Positions 9,071 to 17,307 of a DNA stretch of 21,905 bases are shown here, one piece after another. Positions within the stretch are counted from its first letter, which is position 1. Each line of letters starts with the position of its first letter. The DNA lies in NCBI GenBank assembly GCA_002426885.1, contig DINU01000013.1, forward strand, positions 1 to 21,905, in the 5' to 3' direction. The stretch is from Patescibacteria group bacterium UBA5532. Its GTDB lineage: Bacteria; Patescibacteriota; Gracilibacteria; BD1-5; UBA2023. Under the pieces are notes generated by a model. The model was not told the DNA's origin, did not search any database, and saw nothing but the letters and a program-made list of their open reading frames with translations. A program made the translations under genes and the position numbers.

Positions 9071-9622
9071 GTGCTTCTCGAAAAATATCAGGAAAAATTT
9101 CCAGATGAATATGCACGTCACTCGCTCCTCTCGCATCAGCTCGAGGAAAATGACAATCTCTCGACACGAAAAAACTTTACATGACATGTGACAGCGAGTG
9201 CTCTGATCCTATCGCATGACCAGAAGACAGTCGCTTTTATCGAGAATAAAAATCTGAGTACATGGCTCGCACCAGGATGACACTGGGAAAAAGGCGATGA
9301 CGCGATGTATAACACCGCAAGACGAGAAGCTCTGGAGGAGACGTGAATCTCCATGCTACGACTCCATGACTGGCATCGTGAACATTCGTATATTCCACTT
9401 CACATCGACTCACATACGATACCCGAGAATCCAAGGAAAGAGGAAAAGGAGCACACACACCATGACTTTCTCTATGTCTTTCTCTCTGAGGACGAGGATA
9501 AGACCGTGCGCTTCAATCAAGAAGAAGTAAGTGGATTCCGATGGTTAACTCATGAGGAAATCCAGAATCACCACAAATATGCGGATGTCTGGGAGAAAAT
9601 ACGAAGGCACGGACTTTTGTAA
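9071..9622 (+). CDS. NUDIX hydrolase
   Basis: NUDIX enzymes hydrolyse nucleoside diphosphates linked to another moiety; the substrate here is unknown. With TGA as Gly the frame joins NFTGHVTASALILS, the PGGHWEKGDDAMYNTARREA segment and LEETGI, followed by a C-terminal part with HHDFLYVFL and VSGFRWLTHEEI. The box fits the GDD-type variant with one extra residue between the first acidic residue and REALEETG; the catalytic REXXEE core is intact. Three TGA codons code Gly, two of them within or beside the box. In-frame TAA codons at 8948 and 8957 bound the frame. No ATG is in frame, so I use GTG at 9071 (183 residues); CTG at 9056 is an alternative. It diverges from atpB. Confidence 0.85.
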
Positions 9623-9798
9623 AGGAGTGAGCTGAGTTTCTATACCTCCCCGCTCTCGTGTGAACTGATGAAATCTGGAGCGGAAAATCACCTGCAAAAA
9701 AGATTCTGAACACATTCCCACTATTTTCTTAAAAACACACGAAAAACAAAAGAAAAATTTATCATTATCGCGCACGAGCAGGAATGCATACTTATGAA

Positions 9799-9827
9799 TT
9801 GAAATACAGTACCATTCTTGCTAAATA
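9799..9827 (+). promoter_or_regulatory. Promoter of the 9839 lipoprotein gene
   Basis: TTGAAA (9799-9804), a 17-bp spacer ending in TTGC, and TAAATA (9822-9827). The ATG at 9839 is only 11 bp beyond the -10 box, so the mRNA would be almost leaderless. Confidence 0.5.
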
Positions 9828-9838
9828 ATTCTCCAATT

Positions 9839-10963
9839 ATGCTATTTTTCCCTTCCATTCGCTCTTCTTTTCTTGGACTTTTTTTTCTTTTTCCATTATT
9901 TCTCACATCATGTATGTGAACTCCTCCATGAAATGACACTGCTTCTGGAGAGATATTTTCTGATTCATGAGAATTATCAGTATTTCTCTCGGGCAAAATA
10001 CTCTCACGAGAAGAAGAAAACACCCTCAGAATGAAGTATGCAAGTGGAGTGTCAAGAGAATTTATCCCCTATACGATATTCGGATCAGGAACTTTTCAGA
10101 TCGCAACTCTCAAGGTAAGGGTATGATGATATTCACATCCCTATGTTCCACTACAAGAAATACAAGTTGATGAGAGATTTAGTCAGGAATATAAAAACTA
10201 TATCCAGTGACAGCAAGATAAGCAAATCGTATATTATAACAAAGTATTCTGAAAAACTGTGGATGCGACACGAGTCGCAGAAGCCTCGTCAGGATTTCTC
10301 TGCTGAGACGTGAGTACATTCATCGCAAAAACGGATGGAATTTTCGGAATCAATACAGAAATGACAGCGATCTGAGGAATTCCTGTGGAAACAGCCCCGC
10401 TCTCCGAGCAATTCCCTCTCCTTGGCTCTGCAATAATACTACAGGATGAATGATGAGACGTATTTACCGATCCAGCAAATATATTCAAAGGCTACTACTG
10501 GTCACATCTTCCAACTCAATATGGTGATATTGTATGAAAATATTTTATATTTTCTGTAAGTCGTGATGGAAAAAATATACCCTATACGTGGGCAATCAAT
10601 GGGAAAGCCATCAGTGAAAGCGAATGAATATATTCTACAAGTCTCGATGACTGCACTGTCCAGTCTAACAATCTTCCGACTCATTTTACGATTTATCTCC
10701 TTCCGCCCACATGATATACCTGGAGCGGACAAACCATGATCGACTATCGTCCATTGGTGAAAAAATGATACTCTCTCGAGTTTTCTTCTGGATCATGAAA
10801 ACTCGAGCATATCCTCATCACGAAAAATTCAGGAGAAGTATTCGATATTTTATTCGATGATACACCCTCTTGTAATGATCGTGACTGCAGGATGGATATC
10901 ACGTCTGCGATCTTGCAGGATATTATGACAATTGAGCTTTTTTATAATCAGGAGAACGAGTAG
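9839..10963 (+). CDS. Predicted lipoprotein of unknown function (paralogue of 15955-17142)
   Basis: Sixteen in-frame TGA codons hide this gene under the standard code; read as Gly they give 374 residues ending in TAG. The N-terminus is a lipoprotein signal: PSIRS, a long Leu/Phe core, then LTSC with Cys25 as the lipidation site. After a short linker the protein has FIPYTIFGSGTFQIATLKVR, then DKQIVYYNKVFGKT, AIGGIPVETAPLSEQFPL, YYWSHLPTQYGDIVGKYFIF and PPTGYTWSGQTMIDYRP, ending in IELFYNQENE. These blocks all recur in order in the gene at 15955-17142, so both belong to one family. I recognise no known domain. It is probably anchored on the outer face of the cell membrane. An in-frame opening upstream, back to the NUDIX stop, is discounted because the signal peptide and promoter fit the ATG at 9839. 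Confidence 0.85.
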
Positions 10964-11126
10964 ATACCGATTATTCCAGGATAATTCTTATAATTCTGAA
11001 ATAAATTTTCCCAGTCCTTCCATGTAAATTTCAGTCAAAACAAGAAAAAATAGTTCAGTATTATGAAAGGATTTTAGTATACAAGAACTGTCTCATTCTT
11101 GTATTCGAAATGAAGTTTCTACCTAG

Positions 11127-11146
11127 ATTCCTGCATTCGCAGGAAT
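11127..11146. repeat. REP-like palindrome
   Basis: ATTCCTGC, loop ATTC, GCAGGAAT forms a perfect 8-bp stem. It resembles the ATTCC(C/T)GC...GC(A/G)GGAAT intergenic palindromes seen in many bacteria. Only one copy is in the window, so repeat status is not shown here. Confidence 0.45.
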
Positions 11147-11156
11147 AACAAAGAAA

Positions 11157-11182
11157 AAAAATCTCCATTTCTGAAGATTTTT
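11157..11182 (-). terminator. Terminator between the lipoprotein gene and rplA
   Basis: AAAAATCT (11157-11164) and AGATTTTT (11175-11182) pair around a 10-nt loop. A and T tracts on both sides let it serve both convergent genes. Confidence 0.7.
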
Positions 11183-11225
11183 CACTTTTATATATTTCTA
11201 GATAATCGAAAGTTTCTCGAAAAAA

Positions 11226-11924
11226 TTACAGACTTGAGAGATCGAGCTGAACGCCAGGTCCCATCGCATTTGCGAGGTAGACACTCTTGATGAAGACTGC
11301 TCCACCAGAGAGTCCTGCTGGACGACTTGCTTTTACTGCCTGTATGAATGCTGTGATATTTTCCGAGAGTTTCTCATTTCCGAAGGAGAGTTTTCCGACG
11401 ATTGAGTGGATATTCCCCTGTTTGTCATTTTTAAATTCGAATCGTCCCTTGAGAATCTCTTCTGCGATCTTCTCGACATCATCTCCGACAGTTCCTGCCT
11501 TTGGATTTGGCATCAGTCCTTTTGGTCCGAGAATTCGTGCAAGTTTTCCCATTTTTCGCATCATTCCTGGTGTCGCTATCGCGATATCGAACTCGATTTT
11601 TCCCTGAAGCACTGCATCGATCAGATCATCTCCCCCAGCGATTGCAACCCCGAGCCCTTTCAGAGCGGATTCATTTCCGAGATCTGTAAAGACTCCGACT
11701 TTTTTCATCTTTCCCGTCCCATGTGGAAGTGTCAGAGTCGAGCGAACGAGCTGATCTGCTTGCTTCGGGTCGATCCCGAGATTCATGTGGATCTCGATCG
11801 TCGGGTCGAATCGCACGGTATTCGTACGTTCGAGAAGGTCGACGACCTCTTTCAGTGTGTAGCTCCGATCTTTCTCGATCAGAGATGCTGCCTGATTATA
11901 TTTTTTTCCGTGTCTCTGTGCCAT
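11226..11924 (-). CDS. rplA: 50S ribosomal protein L1
   Basis: L1 binds 23S rRNA at the L1 stalk and helps release deacylated tRNA; in many bacteria it also represses its own mRNA. The 232-residue protein has normal length and a TAA stop. Family marks are MAQRHGKKYNQAASLIEKDR, FDPTIEIHMNLGIDPKQADQ, TLPHGTGKMKKVGVF, then GLMPNPKAGTVGDDVEKIAE and ASRPAGLSGGAVFIKSVYL. The gene contains no TGA, and Gly is coded by GGN throughout. The start at MAQRHG is preferred over an in-frame Met 19 codons upstream. rplK, its usual neighbour, is not adjacent. A structured leader of about 80 nt precedes it. Confidence 0.98.
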   Translation of the reverse strand: MAQRHGKKYNQAASLIEKDRSYTLKEVVDLLERTNTVRFDPTIEIHMNLGIDPKQADQLVRSTLTLPHGTGKMKKVGVFTDLGNESALKGLGVAIAGGDDLIDAVLQGKIEFDIAIATPGMMRKMGKLARILGPKGLMPNPKAGTVGDDVEKIAEEILKGRFEFKNDKQGNIHSIVGKLSFGNEKLSENITAFIQAVKASRPAGLSGGAVFIKSVYLANAMGPGVQLDLSSL

Positions 11925-12005
11925 AATAAAAAAGTAAGAAAATAATGTGGTCCAAGCGCCCGAAGGCTCCCATATTATCACGCTTAGAAAAAAGCGATAT
12001 TGGAC
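11925..12005 (-). promoter_or_regulatory. rplA leader with alternative hairpins, possible L1 operator
   Basis: On the plus strand AAGCG (11954-11958), CGCTT (11981-11985) and AAGCG (11992-11996) let the middle element pair with either flank. One pairing extends imperfectly, bringing 11992-12003 against 11972-11985. L1 autoregulation through mRNA mimics of its rRNA site is established in other bacteria; its use here is inference. Confidence 0.35.
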
Positions 12006-12009
12006 GCGA

Positions 12010-12038
12010 ATAGTATATAGAAAATTTCAAAAAGGCAA
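12010..12038 (-). promoter_or_regulatory. Possible rplA promoter
   Basis: Minus-strand TTGCCT (12033-12038), a 17-bp spacer and TACTAT (12010-12015), overlapping TATACT two bases off. It lies between the GNAT stop and the rplA leader. Confidence 0.4.
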
Positions 12039-12061
12039 ATTTTCGAGCCATGTCTCGTCGA

Positions 12062-12697
12062 TTACGCGACAGAATCGGGATTTTTCGGTGTCTCGAGGTA
12101 GATCATGCGTGAAGTCGGGAGATTGTTGAGTGTTTTTTTATTTTCACCGTATCAGATCAGCTGGTATCCCTGTTTTGCGAAGACTTTCTGAGACGGAATA
12201 TTTTCTGGATCGACATCGACACAGATATATGCATCGGGGTGAATCACACGATAATACTCTGTACATCGCGCAAGAAACGGAAATGCAAGTCCTTTCGAAC
12301 GCGCGACGGGGTAGATACGAATCCCGCTCGTATGCATTTGCTCAGCTCACTTCGCGAGAAGAGTCTCCATCTCTGCGGAATTATAACTCATGACTGTCGG
12401 AGTCTCCGTCGGACGAGCCCACCAGATTCCAGCGATTTTCCCATCATCTGTAACAAGGGTAAATACATATCGCCCGCTATCATGATACCAGTCACGTAAT
12501 TTCGTAATATCTTCGAATCGCCGTTCGTCGCTCGTATTTCTCCGAAGTGCGACATCGTCGGGAGATTTCGTATTCACGATAATCTCTTCTGCATGCTCGA
12601 GACTGACGCCAAGCAAGAGAGAGTACTCATCGATTTTCTCGAGAAATTGTGTCATGCCAAACGGTGGGGTCGGTGTATCTGGGGAGAGATTTTCCAT
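12062..12697 (-). CDS. GNAT-family N-acetyltransferase
   Basis: The protein of 211 residues has a GNAT core in its second half: YVFTLVTDDGKIAGIWWARP (strands 2-4), a stretch reading SGIRIYPVARSKGLAFPFLA that matches the acetyl-CoA-binding V-x-x-x-x-R/Q-x-x-G-x-A/G loop, then AYICVDVDPENIPSQKVFAK and QGYQLIGYGENKKT. TGA codes Gly before AEQMHTSG and in QLIGYG. The first 60 residues are helical. The acyl acceptor cannot be told. MENLSPD at 12697 is chosen as start because it lies 10 nt after the stop of the nucleotidyltransferase gene; an upstream in-frame Met would overlap that gene. The two are probably co-transcribed. Confidence 0.82.
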
Positions 12698-12707
12698 GGT
12701 GTGAAAA

Positions 12708-13412
12708 TTATGTGAGAGAAGCGACTGCATCCTCGATAGTATCGAATTTTCTGAAATATTCAAGATCGTCGAGTGAAGTCACATCGATAATCGGACGTTC
12801 CATCACGACACACTGAAGTGGATGTCGCTTCATAAAGGCACGAATCCCGTCAGTAATCTCGATCTCTCATCGGACTGAAGGCGAGATCGTTTCCATGATC
12901 GAGATAATCTCGCTATTGATCTTGAAAAATCCGAAATTCGCCAGATTTCCCACATATTCACTCGGTTTCTCGACCAGATCTGTCGCAAATCCCGCTTCAT
13001 CCGTACAGAAAATACCATATTTTTCTGGATTTTGCACGATCTGCACAAGCACAGTGGAGTGAGGCGATCGCATCTCTTTATCGATATCTTCTTGCGACAC
13101 GATCCCATCTGTGTACGCGATAATCAGATCCCCTTCGACATCGATCCCTTTTATTGCTGCGCCTGTCCCCTTCTCATCCCCCTGGATATGATATCGGATC
13201 GGGATTCCCATGTATTCATTTCCGAGTGGCTCTGTAATTTTTTCTGGCAAATGCTTCACGACGATTATAAATTCATCGACATACGGCACGAGTCGATCCA
13301 TATTATGTTCGAGCAGAGTTTTTCCGAAGAGCTCGACCATGACCTTCGGGATCGTATTCGTAAGTGGGCGCATACGAGTCCCCGATCATGCAGCAAGAAG
13401 AATAGCTTTCAT
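12708..13412 (-). CDS. Sugar-phosphate / NDP-sugar nucleotidyltransferase
   Basis: This class transfers NMP from an NTP to a sugar or alcohol phosphate to make activated precursors for envelope glycans. The 234-residue protein starts with the full signature MKAILLAAGSGTRMRPLT, whose Gly9 is coded by TGA, followed by IPKVMVELFGKTLLEHNMDR. The Q-G-D-E-K-G-T-G segment near residue 78 and YTDGIVSQEDID, with the metal-binding Asp near 102, are typical. EKYGIFCTDEAGFATDLVEKP matches the sugar-binding strand. It lacks the long C-terminal beta-helix of GlmU/RmlA-like relatives. Sugar specificity cannot be read. It has its own promoter (13438-13465) and leads the GNAT gene. Confidence 0.92.
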
Positions 13413-13437
13413 GAGAAGAGAAATAGAAAATGCAATG

Positions 13438-13465
13438 AGTATAATAAGACTCGCCTTCTTTGCAA
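13438..13465 (-). promoter_or_regulatory. Promoter of the nucleotidyltransferase gene
   Basis: Minus-strand TTGCAA (13460-13465), a 16-bp spacer and TATACT (13438-13443), 25 bp before the ATG at 13412. The hexamers resemble those of atpB. Confidence 0.6.
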
Positions 13466-13496
13466 AAAAATATCGAGAAAAATATATGTTCCCCGC

Positions 13497-14696
13497 TTAG
13501 ATAAGCGTATGCGGAAGGAAAAGTACAGGTACCGTCTCGAGTTCCATCTCCGCACAGAGCGATGCAGTGAAGATAATATACCGCTTCACGGAAGTCCCAT
13601 ACTGATGCTGAAATGACTGAAATATCTGTGGTACGACCTCTGTATTTCGCTCCGTAAATGTGATCGGAATAAGTTCCTGATTCGAGAGGCGTTCTAGAAG
13701 AAATGGGATAGTTGCCTGTGATTTTTTACGATAAAACCAGAGTATATGATCGCTCGTAAGTGCGAATTTCAGCTCGAGGTAGAGTGCATTCTCGAGGACT
13801 TTCTGACGCAGTGTCCCCTGCATGTACATATCTCCGAGGAGTGCGCGTACATATGATAAATCCGTCCAGTAATATCGATCATGGATACTCGTCTCTCCTG
13901 TGATATCACGCACATATGGCTGGATACGATCTATAACAGAAAATTCCGTCAGTACATCGATAAATTCCCACACCTTTCGTCGTGGAATACCCACGAGCTT
14001 CGCAAAATAGTCTCATTTCAGGAGTGATCCTGTCTCGAGCGCCAGTGTTCGAAGAAAATTTACGAAGTTTTCTTCATCTTTTTTGTACAGTTGTAGAACC
14101 ATATCTGTATATTTTCGTTCCCATCTCTGTGTCTGAAGGAGCGAGAAATCTGTATCAGAAGCGAGAACATCGGGATATGAGCCTCGATTCAGATATGTCT
14201 GAAATGCAGTATCCAAATCTGCCTGTAATCCACTATCCTTCTGGTATGATTCTGTATCAGATGCAAGTCATAATTCATCACGGTATTCCCGCCATGAGAC
14301 TCTCGGAAGGAGAAATTTTCAGACTCATGCGAGCGTAGAAGGTACCTCTGTCGTATCGTTGGTGACGATAAAGAGAATATCCTTCTTGTGTTCATCTTGC
14401 CAAGAAACAAGTAAATCGACGATACTATTAAGAGAACTATTTTCTACAAAAAGGATATACGGTTTTTCTTTTTCTTTCTCATATGATGTATCAAGCATAG
14501 GCTGGAGAATATCCCCAGTACGAAATGAAAGAAAAACTGTTTTCTCGGAAAGAGAACGAAAATATTCCTCCAGCAGATGGAGAAAATGCTTCTTCCCGAC
14601 TCCTGCTTCACCGGTAATAATCCACGTTTTTATATCCTTCTTTTCCTGTATTTCTTGCGTGATTGACCTGATATATCTGGTGCGTTTCAGTTCCAT
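13497..14696 (-). CDS. AAA-type ATPase, DUF4143-like architecture, with weakened P-loop
   Basis: With TGA = Gly three fragments fuse into 399 residues ending in TAA. The N-terminal part looks like the AAA_14/DUF4143 family: TWIITGEAGVGKKHFLHLLE is the P-loop (residues 29-36), TVFLSFRTGD follows, YILFVENSS takes the place of Walker B, and DILFIVTNDTTEVPS is a sensor-like strand. The middle and C-terminal parts (YLNRGSYPDVL, LVGIPRRKVWEFIDVLTEFS, IDRIQPYVRD) match the winged-helix/DUF4143 half. The P-loop ends GKK rather than GK(S/T), and Walker B lacks the usual Asp, so ATPase activity may be reduced or lost. Such proteins are often linked to toxin or defence loci, but no partner is next to this one. 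It has its own promoter. Confidence 0.75.
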
Positions 14697-14730
14697 CGGA
14701 AAAATTAAAACAAAATCATTATACAGAAAT

Positions 14731-14759
14731 ATTATAAATAAGGAAGTGAAAATGTGCAA
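14731..14759 (-). promoter_or_regulatory. Promoter of the AAA ATPase gene
   Basis: Minus-strand TTGCAC (14754-14759), a 17-bp spacer and a perfect TATAAT (14731-14736). A second TATAAT lies nearer the ATG but lacks a well-spaced -35. Confidence 0.5.
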
Positions 14760-14796
14760 AAAATAAACTATTTCTTTACAAAAATGCAGACAAAAA

Positions 14797-14825
14797 CAAA
14801 AAAATGATCTTAAATACGATCATTT
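14797..14825 (-). terminator. Terminator after tRNA-Thr
   Basis: AAATGATC and GATCATTT (14802-14809 and 14818-14825) form an 8-bp stem. On the minus strand it is followed by a T run, 15 nt beyond the tRNA 3' end. Confidence 0.7.
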
Positions 14826-14839
14826 CTAGGGAAAACAGA

Positions 14840-14915
14840 TGGAGCCACCTATGAGATTCGAACTCACGACCTACGCGTTACGAGTGCGTTGCTCTACCGA
14901 CTGAGCTAAGGTGGC
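14840..14915 (-). tRNA. tRNA-Thr(CGU), CCA encoded
   Basis: The 76-nt cloverleaf is complete. The acceptor GCCACCT pairs with AGGTGGC, followed by discriminator T and an encoded CCA. The D-stem is GCTC/GAGC, and the T-arm is GTGAG-TTCGAAT-CTCAT with one G-T pair. The seven-base anticodon loop is CTCGTAA, giving anticodon CGT, which reads ACG. The anticodon stem ACGCA/CGCGT has an A-C mismatch at the closing position next to the loop. It stands alone with its own terminator. Confidence 0.95.
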
Positions 14916-14959
14916 ACAGCACCGTATTATAGCGAAAATCATCCGGAATCAAGAAAATT

Positions 14960-15814
14960 TTATTTCATAAAATCGATCGTCCATTTCCATATCCGTACAT
15001 CTTCAGGATCAAGTGCCACGATACCTCACTTCTCTGAAAATTCTCCAAGAAATTCTGTACTATCCGCATATCCCTGCCATGGCTCAAGACAGAGAAATGG
15101 CGCATTTCGCTGCTTCCAGAGGGCAAAGTGTGGAAAATTTCCTCGATCAAATCGAAAAAGTGTCCTATCTCCTTCTCGGAAAAACAAGACACGACTCTGC
15201 ATATCTCGGAAAATCAGTGCATCCTGATCAAATGTCTCTTCAGAAAGCGGAAGAATATGGTCAGAAAGCGGAAGTGAAAAAATATGCGCCGTATCCAGGA
15301 GTCATGCGACGAGTCGCTCATACGAAAGTGTGGTATCTTCTGGAAAAAGGAGAGAATACTGATCGATACTGTGCTCCAGTGCAAATGCAGGATGTCATCC
15401 GATAGACGCAAAAAGCGTATCATTTCCCTGATTCTCGAGAAAGTACTCGACCTGAAGTCAGGACCCGATGAGTGTATATCGCAGCGTCAGCGAAAAAAGA
15501 AATGGATACTGTCAGAAGCTCAGCTCGTCTGAATGCAAGGTAAATGCAAGATGAGACACAGACTGCTCGACCAGAGAAAATTCTCGATCGCGCGCCAATC
15601 CATGCTGAGAAAGTGCAAACCTTTCTCACGCGTATGAATACTGTCCATCTCTCAAGGCTCATACGATCGGGAAGAGAATCGGAGACTGTCTCTGCCAGTA
15701 TCAAGGAGTTTTCTGATAGAGAAATTCTCGATCCTGGAAACGAAGTGAGGTCAGCTCTGCCCCGTGTGTATCGACTCTGATCAGGAGATCAGATGATGAA
15801 AGTGTATACTGCAT
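14960..15814 (-). CDS. Aldose 1-epimerase-like protein (galactose mutarotase fold, LacX-like)
   Basis: Members interconvert alpha and beta anomers of aldoses or hexose phosphates. The 284-residue frame, open only with TGA = Gly, follows the family throughout. It has VDTHGAELTSLRF at the N-terminus, GYWQRQSPILFPIVGALRDG, then QHGLARDREFSLVE with the catalytic-type His in HGLARD. Next come YPFLFSLTLRYTL, SIGGHPAFALEH with the second conserved His, and FLCLEPWQGYADSTEF near the C-terminus with the conserved Glu. The end reads KWTIDFMK with a TAA stop. This pattern (GGHPAF and CxEPWxG) is closer to the LacX/YeaD-like branch than to classical GalM. It lies downstream of a structured repeat (15850-15947). 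Sugar specificity is not readable. Confidence 0.93.
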
Positions 15815-15849
15815 GTACGATACTCTATCGGATATTCCCAGAAAATCAA

Positions 15850-15947
15850 GGAAACGCTGAAAAAGTGCTCGACGCTCGCCATGACAGTGGCGAGCTAGGC
15901 TCTACAAAGGGATCGTAGTTTCAGAAAGCAGGTATTCTGTATTTCCT
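15850..15947 (+). repeat. Structured dispersed repeat, copy A
   Basis: A 98-bp element shared with 20429-20527, given here in the orientation of that copy. It begins GGAAACGC and ends TATTTCCT. It contains a perfect 7-bp hairpin (CTCGCCA 15875-15881, TGGCGAG 15888-15894), a possible long-range pairing CTGAAA/TTTCAG (15857-15862 with 15919-15924) and a 3' hairpin. It lies between two minus-strand genes, with the lipoprotein stop only 8 nt away. Function unknown; it could be a small RNA, a mini mobile element or a recombination site. Confidence 0.8.
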
Positions 15948-15954
15948 CAATCGA

Positions 15955-17142
15955 TTATTTTTCTTCCGAATTATAGAAAATCTCGAGAGAGGTGATATTT
16001 CATAATACCTCAGAATTAAATTTCATGGTACATATTTCTTCATTGAGACAATACATTCCATTTTTTATATTCTGGTATATATCGGCATCATCCGGATCCA
16101 GAAATGCTATAGGAAGCTGTATCATTTCTCCTGTATTTGTCGTCAGAATTACCATGTTGGGCTTGCCAAGAACGGAAAAATGAAGAGAAAATTCTCCCTG
16201 AATTCGTTGACGATAATCGATCGCTGTCTGTCCGCTCCAAGTATATCATACTGGTGGCATCAAATGAATCGTGAGATGTGTTAAAGTGTTTGATATGGGG
16301 AGAGAACAATCTGTGAGCTTCATCATGTATCATTGTTTTATTTCTGGGGGAATGCTATGTCCAGAAGATGAAGAAGCCACAGAAGTATCTCGAGTTATGG
16401 AAAAAAGAAAATATTTTTCTCATACAATATCCTCATAACGTGTCGGCAATCGAGTCCAATAATATCAATCACCTATAACCTGTCCAATTGCATTCTGAGC
16501 AACGGTAAAACTATCGAGGGGAAATTGTTCAGAAAGCGGTGTTGTGTTGGCAGGGATTCCTCAGATTGCAGAAATCTGAGTATACGTCCCAAGTGGTTCT
16601 ATCGCTTTCTTCACATTTCCATCCATTGCAAGGCATCTATATTTTCCATTTGCATTCTCGATGAGCTCAGAAGTAGGAGTTTTTCCGAAGAGTGCATTGT
16701 AATATTCAATCTGTCTTTCTCTTTGTGTGTTGAAAAATTGAATGTAATCTGCTGTTTCTCTTGCACTTCATCCAAAATTCGAAGAATTCTGATATGGAAT
16801 ATATGGAGACAACTGAAACGAAATAAGAATATTTTCTATTAATAAACCCCCTGAACCAAGTACGCTATACGGAATAAAATCTCTCGACTCTCCACTCGCA
16901 TACGGTGTTCGAATTGCATCAGTCATTTCAGGAGAAAGAATCGTTCCAGAAAGAAAATCCGAAAAATCCCATGTTTCTTCGCATATATCCTGTACTCAAG
17001 AAACTATTTCTCCACTCGAAATATTTCATGAAAGAGAAAGATTATCTTTTTTCTCTCATTCTGGATCGAGAATACAGGAAGTGAGAAAAAAAGAGAGAAA
17101 GATACCAAAAAGAAGAAAGGAAAAAGAACGAATAGAAGGCAT
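15955..17142 (-). CDS. Predicted lipoprotein of unknown function (paralogue of 9839-10963)
   Basis: The 395-residue frame runs from the ATG at 17142 to a TAA at 15955 with numerous TGA Gly codons. The signal peptide MPSIRSFSFLLFGIFLSFFL leads to LTSC, with Cys23 as the lipidation site. Shared blocks with the 9839 lipoprotein, in the same order, are SRDFIPYSVLGSGG, ERQIEYYNALFGKTPT, SAIGGIPANTTPLSEQFPL, YWTRLPTRYEDIVGEKYF, PPVGYTWSGQTAIDYRQ and the end LEIFYNSEE. The opposite orientation and clear divergence indicate an old duplication. No known domain is recognised. A lineage-specific surface lipoprotein is the best description. The repeat copy A starts 8 nt beyond its stop. Confidence 0.85.
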
Positions 17143-17156
17143 TTCTAGAAAGAAAA

Positions 17157-17184
17157 TAAATAATTTCGTAAATTCTACTTGCAA
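17157..17184 (-). promoter_or_regulatory. Promoter of the 15955-17142 lipoprotein gene
   Basis: Minus-strand TTGCAA (17179-17184), a 16-bp spacer and TATTTA (17157-17162), 14 bp before the start codon. A run of T lies just upstream of the -35. Confidence 0.45.
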
Positions 17185-17209
17185 AAAAAAAAAAACAATA
17201 CACTTCATA

Positions 17210-17239
17210 TTGTCTTTATCGAAAAAGTATGTGTAGATA
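17210..17239 (+). promoter_or_regulatory. Possible promoter of the CHAP-like gene
   Basis: TTGTCT (17210-17215), an 18-bp spacer and TAGATA (17234-17239), with TG before the -10. The leader would be about 60 nt, longer than for its neighbours. Confidence 0.3.
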
Positions 17240-17307
17240 ATTATTTATCGAAACATATCTTTGAGCGAAGACATGTTCTTTAACAGCAGTACTACAGAGG
17301 ATTTATT

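Larger units (their letters stand above)
10964..11225. other. AT-rich intergenic region with two hairpins
   Basis: This gap separates the convergent lipoprotein gene and rplA. It contains a REP-like palindrome (11127-11146) and a terminator hairpin (11157-11182). I see no open frame with coding character. Confidence 0.6.

Noticed and set aside
9623..9838. Extension of the lipoprotein gene, or a small gene, upstream of 9839
   Set aside because: The frame is open back to the NUDIX stop, but the promoter and lipoprotein signal peptide mark 9839 as the start.
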